10,872 bases of DNA from an uncultured bacterium. Lineage in GTDB: Bacteria; Actinomycetota; Coriobacteriia; Coriobacteriales; Atopobiaceae. The DNA is taken from positions 1 through 10,872 of the forward strand of contig CAJMNO010000046.1 of NCBI GenBank assembly GCA_905214865.1, given 5' to 3'. The translations under genes were made by a program, and so were the position numbers. The notes under the pieces are model-generated. The model worked only from the letters and a program-made list of their open reading frames with translations, searched no databases and was not told where the DNA came from. Below, one piece after another: positions 5,977 through 10,872 of the stretch (positions are counted from its first letter, which is position 1; each line of letters begins with the position of its first letter).

Positions 5977-8900
5977 ATGTGGGGCTTTAAGAACGGCGAG
6001 GGCAACAATGGCACCGCCAAGACCGCGTACCTGCTCGGTGCGACCTCCTGGAGGCAGGACTTCGGCACCCAGGTGACCTACGACGCCGCGAGGCAGACCA
6101 AGGTCCCGAACGGGACGTACCTCTCCACGACCATTGGCAGCCCGTCCTTCGACGGGAGCTGGAAGTCCTACACCATGCCCAAGACCTTCACCCAGCCCGC
6201 GAGGGACGCCTACGTGGAGTACTACTACTCCCCCATCATCTACAAGATCACCTACGACCTCGGGGGCGGGACCAACGACAGCGCCAACCCGAGCACGTAC
6301 AACGTGCTCTACGGCGTCACGCTGAAGGACCCGACCCGCAAGGGTTACGAGTTCGCGGGTTGGTACGACAAGGCCACTGGGAAGCGGGTCACGGGCATCA
6401 ACGAGGGCGCGAACGCCACGTTCACGTCCGCCGACGACCTCTACGCGAAGCTCGCGACGCGCAGCACGGGCAACGTGGAGCTGGAGGCACGCTGGAAGAC
6501 CAAGTACGTGGACGTCACGTTCCACAGGAACACGTCCACGACCGATACCGCCACCACGACCGTGCGCTACAGCTACGACGACTGGGCCGCGGGCAAGGCG
6601 CTCGCCTTCTCCAGCCAGGGCTGGACCCGTACGGGCTACACGCAACTCGGGTGGTCCGCGGACGCCTCCGACACCGCCGCCGACTACTCGGTGACCAACG
6701 GCGTCAGCGGCGACTGGATCCTGGAGAGGTCGCCCAAGACGGACCTCTACGCCGTGTGGAAGATCAACCAGTACAACGTGGACGTTAACGTGCTCATCGA
6801 CGGCAAGGTCAGGAACAACTGGGGAAGGTGGGACGGCAAGAGCCTCGGGAGCTACGGCGACAAGTACATGGTCACCTTCGACGAATACGTTGACGGAAAG
6901 GCCGTCGCCACCGGCGTTTCCGACTATTGCTATGACTTCAACTACGGCAGTAAGGTCGAGCTGAGGAACATCAAGCCCGCGGAGGGCTTCGAATTCAACC
7001 CGGGCTGGGCGACCTCCGAGACGGTGCCCGCCTACAACACCGAGCTCATCATCCGCCTCAACCAGACGGCCTACAAGATCTCCTACGACCTCGCGGGCGG
7101 CACGTTCGGGTCGCAGGCGGCGCCTACCAGCTACCACATCGGGGACGCGCCGGTGACGATTCCGACGCCCACGCGCGACCACCACGTGTTCCTCGGGTGG
7201 ACGGGCTCCAACGGCACGACGCCGCAGGCATCCGTGACCATTCCGACCGGCTCCACGGGCGATAGGTCGTTCACCGCCAACTGGAGGAACGACAGGTACA
7301 CGGTCAAGTTCGACAAGAACTCCGCCGACGCCTCCGGCTCCATCGCGGATCTGGGCTGCGAGTGGGGCAAGGACTACAGGATGCCCGACGGCTCGGCGTA
7401 CAGCCGCACCGGCTGGCACGTGACCTCCTGGAACACCAAGGCCGACGGCACGGGCACGGTGGTCGCGCTCGGGGCCACCACGCGCAACTTCGCCTCGGGC
7501 GACGGCGCGACCGTCACCCTGTATGCGCAGTGGGCACCCAACGCCTACGCGATCGCATACGACGGCAACGGGGCCACGGCGGGGTCCATGGCGCCCACCG
7601 CCGCGACCTACGGCACCGACGTCACGCTCGCCGCCAACGCCTTCTCGCGCTCCGGCTACGAGTTCGCGGGCTGGGCGACCTCGGCAACTGGCGGGACCGA
7701 GCAGCTGAGCACGGCGGAGCAGGCGGGCACCCTTACGGGTGAGATCGCCGCCTCCGTCACCGCCAAGGCCACGGGTGCGCCCGACTGGGCGCCCACCGCC
7801 TGGGGCGGCTATGCCAAGCTCGCGACGGCGACGGACCCCCAGGCCGTCTCGCCGAACGCGCGGTGGGCCGCGGGCTCGTCGGGGCGCCTCACCCTGTGGG
7901 CCGCGCCCGAGGGCACGGGCGCAATCGAGGCAGCGCTGGAGCTGCACCTTGCGGACGGCTCGGTGGCCTACGCCGACGCCGCGACCACGCAGCTCGCCGC
8001 GGGCTCTTGGCGCCGCGTCACCCTCGACGCGACCGTGCCCGCGACCTGGGAGGACAAGGCCGTCTCCTACGCCCAGCCCGCGATCCGCGCGACGGGAGGG
8101 GCCGCGTACGTGACCGGGCTCTCCAGCAAGCAGGGCGTCCGCTACGCGGACGGCGCCACCGTGCGCGACCTCACGAGCGAGCGCGACGCGACCGTGACGC
8201 TCCACGCGCAGTGGGAGCCCAGGGTGGCGACCGTCTCCTTCGACGGCAACGGCGGGACCGGCACCATGGCCTCCCGCTCGCTCCTCTCGACCGAGACGGG
8301 CGCGAAGGCGCCCGAGTGCGCGTTCGAGAGGCGCGGCTACGAGTTCACGGGCTGGAACACCAAGCGCGATGGCAGCGGCGTCGCCGTCGCCGCGGGGGCC
8401 GGCGTGACGTACGCCTCGCTCGGCGGGGCCGACAGGGTCACCCTGTACGCGCAGTGGCAGACGAAGGCGTACACGATCGTTTTCGACGCGGGCTACGGCG
8501 CCTCGTTCCAGAACGAGGCAGACAGTTCGCGTTCCGTCCGCTACCTGTCGCAGGTCGGGACGCTCCCCACCGTGACGCGCGACGGCAGTACCTTCATCGG
8601 CTGGTTCGACGCCTCCGGAAAGCAGTGGGGGGCAACGACGACGATGCCCATCCCCGACGACGGCGAGAGCATCACCCTCACCGCCAAGTGGGGATTCGAC
8701 GCCTCAAACCTGCCGGACCACCTCATCAACGGCGACTTCGACTTCTACCCCAACGGAAGCGCCCGCGTGAACGGCAAGGGCGTGTACATCAACCCCATAA
8801 CTCACACCTGGATGGACATCGGGACCTACCTCAATACAATCGCGAACTACGAGAGGAGCACCGGGAAGGTCCCGACCGGGAAGACCCTCGCCGGCCTGTT

Positions 8901-10758
8901 CGACTCCAGCCTCTGGCAGGGGTGGGGCGGATACTTCACCATGTGGAACGGCACGACCGGCTTCGGCTGGAGGTCCTACCAAACGGATAATCGTGTTAAC
9001 GACCCCGCCCAGGCCCCCTCGGGCATCCAGATAACCTACCTCGACAACAACAGCCTCAACTACGCGGAGATCGACGCCCACACCGTGGGCACGCTCTACC
9101 AGGACGTCGCCACGACGCCGGGTGCCATCATGCACATGGAGCTCGACCACGCATCGGTCACGGGGATGTTCGAGGCCATGACCATCCTCGTCGGAAAATC
9201 CGATAATCAGAGCATCCAGAACGACAACGTCGATCTCGCTCAATATTCCCCCGCCATGCTCACATCGGCACCCTACAACTTCACGCGCCCGAACTTCAGG
9301 CGCGTGGACTCCGGCGCGACCAACTACGGCACCACCCCCGCAGGCAAGCAGACCATCCTCTTCAACCTCAAGGTCCCACCTATCGACAGCAAGACGGGGA
9401 AGCAGGAGAGCGGCTACCTCGGCTACGTCGGCAACGTCCTCACCTCGAACGCCAACACCGGCTGGACCCGCTGGGAGGGCTTCTACAGGGTGCCCGCGGG
9501 CCAGACCGCTACGCGCTTCACGTTCAAGACCCTCGCCTTCGGCACCAACCAGCAGCAGGGCAACCTCATCAAGCACGTAAGGTTCGAGCAGTGGTACCCG
9601 CTGTGGTACGACGCCAACGACTTCGACGCGGCATCGGGCGGCACCGTCTCGGGCGACCTGCCCACACCGACCGTGAGCGAGCAGGACGCAAAGTCGTACC
9701 TGTACTACGGGGCGGGCACCCAGGTGGACGCGAACACCGCGTGCTACCTCAACACGGTGACCAACAAGAGCTGGGACCCGACCAAGCTCCACAAGACAGA
9801 CGCCTCCGGCGAGGAGCTGACCTTCCTCGGGTGGTCGGACGTGCCCATCACCCACCCGGTCAGCACCAAGGCGGAATACGAGGACGCGGAGACCCACATC
9901 AAGGCGGCGTCCAAGTACAAGGTCGCGAAGACCACCGTGGACAACCGCGTCTACGCCGTGTGGGCTCGACAGCCCAGGGTCACCTTCGACCTCAACTACC
10001 AGGGCGCCCCGGACGGGATGCTGAACCCGGACGCCAAGGGCAGGGCCGCGACGGGCGCCGTGGCCACGCAGGCCATCAGCGGCGTGTTCACGCAGGCGGG
10101 GATCAAGGACAAGGTGGCCACCGACCCCGCGGACCTCGACGGGTCCTGGTCCACGACGCAGGGCGTCGGGGGCACCTGGGACGGAAAGGTCACGGGCGTA
10201 AGGTCCGGCTGGAAGTTCAAGGGCTGGTACACGACGCCGGAGTGCGAGGACGGCACCAGGTACGACTTCTCGACCCCTGTCACGCAGGACATCACCCTGT
10301 ACGCCAAGTGGGCGCGGGGCATGAGCCTCACCTACGACTACGCGACCGACTCCGCGATCAGGGACGGCGACACGGTCGCCCTCTCGGGGGGCGGAACCAG
10401 GGAGGTCGCGAACGGCCTGCCCAGGACGGTCACGGGAGTCGAGTACTGGGACGGAAACACGGTGTCCGCCATCACCGTCCCCGCCTACCGCGACGCGGTC
10501 ATAACCCGCACGCTGCCGGGAGGGACCAAGAGGCAGTACCAGGTCTCGCTCGTGCCGACCGGCTGGGGCTACGACAGGGCGAGGGCAATCCTCGACGGAG
10601 ACGCCACCACCCGGGCCGACGTCGGCGGAGGGACCGACTGCTCCAAGTCCGAGTCCATCAGGCTGGACTGGGGCCGCACGGGCGGGACGGGCAACGTCAC
10701 CGTGTACGTGCGCTACGACCCGACCGTGGTGGACGGCGTGACTACGTTCGCGAAGTGA
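5977..10758 (+). CDS. giant InlB B-repeat surface protein, 5'-truncated
   Basis: 1593 aa from the first in-frame ATG, which has no RBS and lies inside the conserved text AHW-M-WGF, so it is not the native start. Order of parts by residue: 1-85 MucBP-like segment ending EYYYSP; B-repeats at 88-173, 177-261, 365-436, 441-519, 523-746, 750-827 and 831-905, each starting with a YxxxFD/YD-like strand and ending LYAQW, FTANW or similar, usually with GYxFxGW in the middle; a distinct domain at 265-360; a lectin/jelly-roll-like domain at 913-1206; two longer B-repeats to 1445; and an unfamiliar C-terminal domain at 1446-1593. B-repeats are ubiquitin-like folds that form stalks on secreted or wall-bound adhesins. 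No signal peptide, LPXTG, hydrophobic tail or choline-binding repeat is present. Possibly a silent cassette or a pseudogene. Confidence 0.8.
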   Translation: MWGFKNGEGNNGTAKTAYLLGATSWRQDFGTQVTYDAARQTKVPNGTYLSTTIGSPSFDGSWKSYTMPKTFTQPARDAYVEYYYSPIIYKITYDLGGGTNDSANPSTYNVLYGVTLKDPTRKGYEFAGWYDKATGKRVTGINEGANATFTSADDLYAKLATRSTGNVELEARWKTKYVDVTFHRNTSTTDTATTTVRYSYDDWAAGKALAFSSQGWTRTGYTQLGWSADASDTAADYSVTNGVSGDWILERSPKTDLYAVWKINQYNVDVNVLIDGKVRNNWGRWDGKSLGSYGDKYMVTFDEYVDGKAVATGVSDYCYDFNYGSKVELRNIKPAEGFEFNPGWATSETVPAYNTELIIRLNQTAYKISYDLAGGTFGSQAAPTSYHIGDAPVTIPTPTRDHHVFLGWTGSNGTTPQASVTIPTGSTGDRSFTANWRNDRYTVKFDKNSADASGSIADLGCEWGKDYRMPDGSAYSRTGWHVTSWNTKADGTGTVVALGATTRNFASGDGATVTLYAQWAPNAYAIAYDGNGATAGSMAPTAATYGTDVTLAANAFSRSGYEFAGWATSATGGTEQLSTAEQAGTLTGEIAASVTAKATGAPDWAPTAWGGYAKLATATDPQAVSPNARWAAGSSGRLTLWAAPEGTGAIEAALELHLADGSVAYADAATTQLAAGSWRRVTLDATVPATWEDKAVSYAQPAIRATGGAAYVTGLSSKQGVRYADGATVRDLTSERDATVTLHAQWEPRVATVSFDGNGGTGTMASRSLLSTETGAKAPECAFERRGYEFTGWNTKRDGSGVAVAAGAGVTYASLGGADRVTLYAQWQTKAYTIVFDAGYGASFQNEADSSRSVRYLSQVGTLPTVTRDGSTFIGWFDASGKQWGATTTMPIPDDGESITLTAKWGFDASNLPDHLINGDFDFYPNGSARVNGKGVYINPITHTWMDIGTYLNTIANYERSTGKVPTGKTLAGLFDSSLWQGWGGYFTMWNGTTGFGWRSYQTDNRVNDPAQAPSGIQITYLDNNSLNYAEIDAHTVGTLYQDVATTPGAIMHMELDHASVTGMFEAMTILVGKSDNQSIQNDNVDLAQYSPAMLTSAPYNFTRPNFRRVDSGATNYGTTPAGKQTILFNLKVPPIDSKTGKQESGYLGYVGNVLTSNANTGWTRWEGFYRVPAGQTATRFTFKTLAFGTNQQQGNLIKHVRFEQWYPLWYDANDFDAASGGTVSGDLPTPTVSEQDAKSYLYYGAGTQVDANTACYLNTVTNKSWDPTKLHKTDASGEELTFLGWSDVPITHPVSTKAEYEDAETHIKAASKYKVAKTTVDNRVYAVWARQPRVTFDLNYQGAPDGMLNPDAKGRAATGAVATQAISGVFTQAGIKDKVATDPADLDGSWSTTQGVGGTWDGKVTGVRSGWKFKGWYTTPECEDGTRYDFSTPVTQDITLYAKWARGMSLTYDYATDSAIRDGDTVALSGGGTREVANGLPRTVTGVEYWDGNTVSAITVPAYRDAVITRTLPGGTKRQYQVSLVPTGWGYDRARAILDGDATTRADVGGGTDCSKSESIRLDWGRTGGTGNVTVYVRYDPTVVDGVTTFAK
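6238..8691 (+). repeat. B-repeat array I (seven divergent Listeria-Bacteroides repeats)
   Basis: Residues 88-905 of the large protein. The repeat signature is a YxxxYDxxGG-type opening strand, a central GYxFxGW and an aromatic end (ARW, AVW, ANW, AQW, AQW, AQW, AKW). Unit length is about 72-86 residues, except for unit 5, which is 224 residues because of an inserted domain. The units are divergent at the protein level, so this is not a recent tandem duplication. A non-repeat domain (residues 265-360) separates units 2 and 3. Confidence 0.8.
7699..8130 (+). other. domain inserted inside B-repeat 5
   Basis: Residues about 575-718 interrupt repeat 5 exactly between GYEFAGWATSATGG and VRYADGATVRDL, which would join into an ordinary repeat if the insert were removed. 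The insert is rich in alanine and threonine with alternating beta strands (ARWAAGSSGRLTLWAAP, LELHLADGSVAYAD, SWRRVTLDATVPA, AIRATGGAAYVTGL), a pattern like galactose-binding-type carbohydrate-binding modules. Fold and ligand are inferred from pattern only. Confidence 0.55.
8713..9594 (+). other. central lectin/jelly-roll-like domain
   Basis: Residues 913-1206. It begins LINGDFDFYPNG and contains WGGYFTMWNGTTGFGWRSYQT, AEIDAHTVGTLYQDVATTPG, HMELDHAS and ILVGKSD, and closes with WEGFYRVPAGQTATRFTFK and GNLIKHVRFEQWYPL. This order of motifs (NGDFE opening, xLYQDxATTPG, WExYEGxYxVPAGQTxTRFTFK, GNLLDDIxF) recurs, from memory, in large surface proteins of Actinobacteria and Firmicutes and has the character of a secreted carbohydrate-binding beta-sandwich. 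The LDD motif is replaced by IKH here. Confidence 0.6.
9595..10311 (+). repeat. B-repeat array II (two long repeats)
   Basis: Residues 1207-1445. The first unit runs from YPLWYDANDFDAASGG through FLGWSDVPI to VYAVW, and the second from RVTFDLNYQGAPDG through GWKFKGWYTTPECEDGT to ITLYAKW. Both are 110-120 residues, longer than units in array I because of added loops between the first strand and the GW motif. Confidence 0.7.
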
Positions 10759-10760
10759 GC

Positions 10761-10801
10761 GGGGAGGGGGGGTGCGGCACCGTGCCGCACCCCCCCTCCC
10801 C
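10761..10801 (+). terminator. perfect 20-bp inverted repeat terminator after the surface protein
   Basis: Starting two bases past the TGA of the large gene, 20 bases pair perfectly with the following 20 around a single central base at 10781 (GTGCGGCAC / GTGCCGCAC plus outer G-rich and C-rich arms). The inner pairs would open to form a loop. There is no T tract, consistent with the other high-GC terminators here. It should block transcription from both directions. Confidence 0.85.
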
Positions 10802-10872
10802 CCCATTTCCGCGAGCGGTGGTTGAATCCAAATCTCATCCGAACGAATGAGCCTAAAGGGGCGTTCCCGCAC

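Noticed and set aside
5788..8205. Long minus-strand open frame (805 codons) antisense to the surface protein
   Set aside because: Product is arginine/glycine/valine-rich low-complexity text with no family features; it arises because GC-rich codons on the opposite strand rarely give stops. The plus frame has clear B-repeats.
10834..10851. Short inverted repeat CTCAT/ATGAG near the right edge
   Set aside because: Only five base pairs with no T tract or neighbouring gene in the window; likely chance.
8704..10872. Long minus-strand open frame (722 codons) over the 3' half of the surface protein
   Set aside because: Same antisense artefact; it runs through the strong terminator hairpin and has no RBS or recognisable motif.

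Overview
The window has high GC, GC-rich third codon positions and InlB/Listeria-Bacteroides-type B-repeats in a giant surface-type protein. Together with the small 4-TM protein and the MerR/GyrI regulator this fits a gut or oral Actinobacterium, most likely of class Coriobacteriia (Olsenella/Atopobium-like). That placement is inferred from composition and protein style, not from a marker gene.

Left part (1-1800, genes on the minus strand). About 600 bases carry no gene I can support, apart from a minus-strand terminator (420-451). Next come a small VOC-fold protein (609-989) resembling the VOC domain fused to the C-terminus of some KDPG aldolases, a tRNA-Ala(GGC) with its own promoter and terminator, and a small four-TM membrane protein (1258-1644).

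Middle (1900-4590). A divergent regulator/enzyme pair: a MerR-family regulator with a GyrI-like ligand-binding domain (1901-2757, minus) and a YtcJ-like metal-dependent amidohydrolase (2840-4510, plus). The 82-base gap holds a textbook MerR-type promoter: TTGACC, a 19-base spacer containing a CTAT...ATAG dyad, then TAGTCT. Both genes carry one lesion as written. The regulator has a 1-base frameshift near 2002-2008 and the amidohydrolase has an in-frame TGA at 3854-3856. The locus has therefore either decayed recently or contains sequencing errors. A strong GC hairpin (4543-4583) closes the unit.

Junction (4590-5832). A GC-rich coding remnant (about 4595-4850) runs into an AT-rich islet (about 4890-5640) carrying one minus-strand membrane protein gene of unknown function. 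Decayed sequence then follows, up to an abrupt junction at about 5830.

Right part (5833-10872). Most of this is a giant repeat protein (1593 aa from its first ATG) made of about nine B-repeats, a MucBP-like segment, a central lectin/jelly-roll-like domain and a novel C-terminal domain. One B-repeat has a second beta-rich domain inserted into it. The gene lacks its 5' end, signal peptide and RBS, and has no LPXTG anchor. It ends in a perfect 20-bp inverted repeat that should act as terminator.

No CRISPR array, intact insertion sequence or recognisable defence system is visible.
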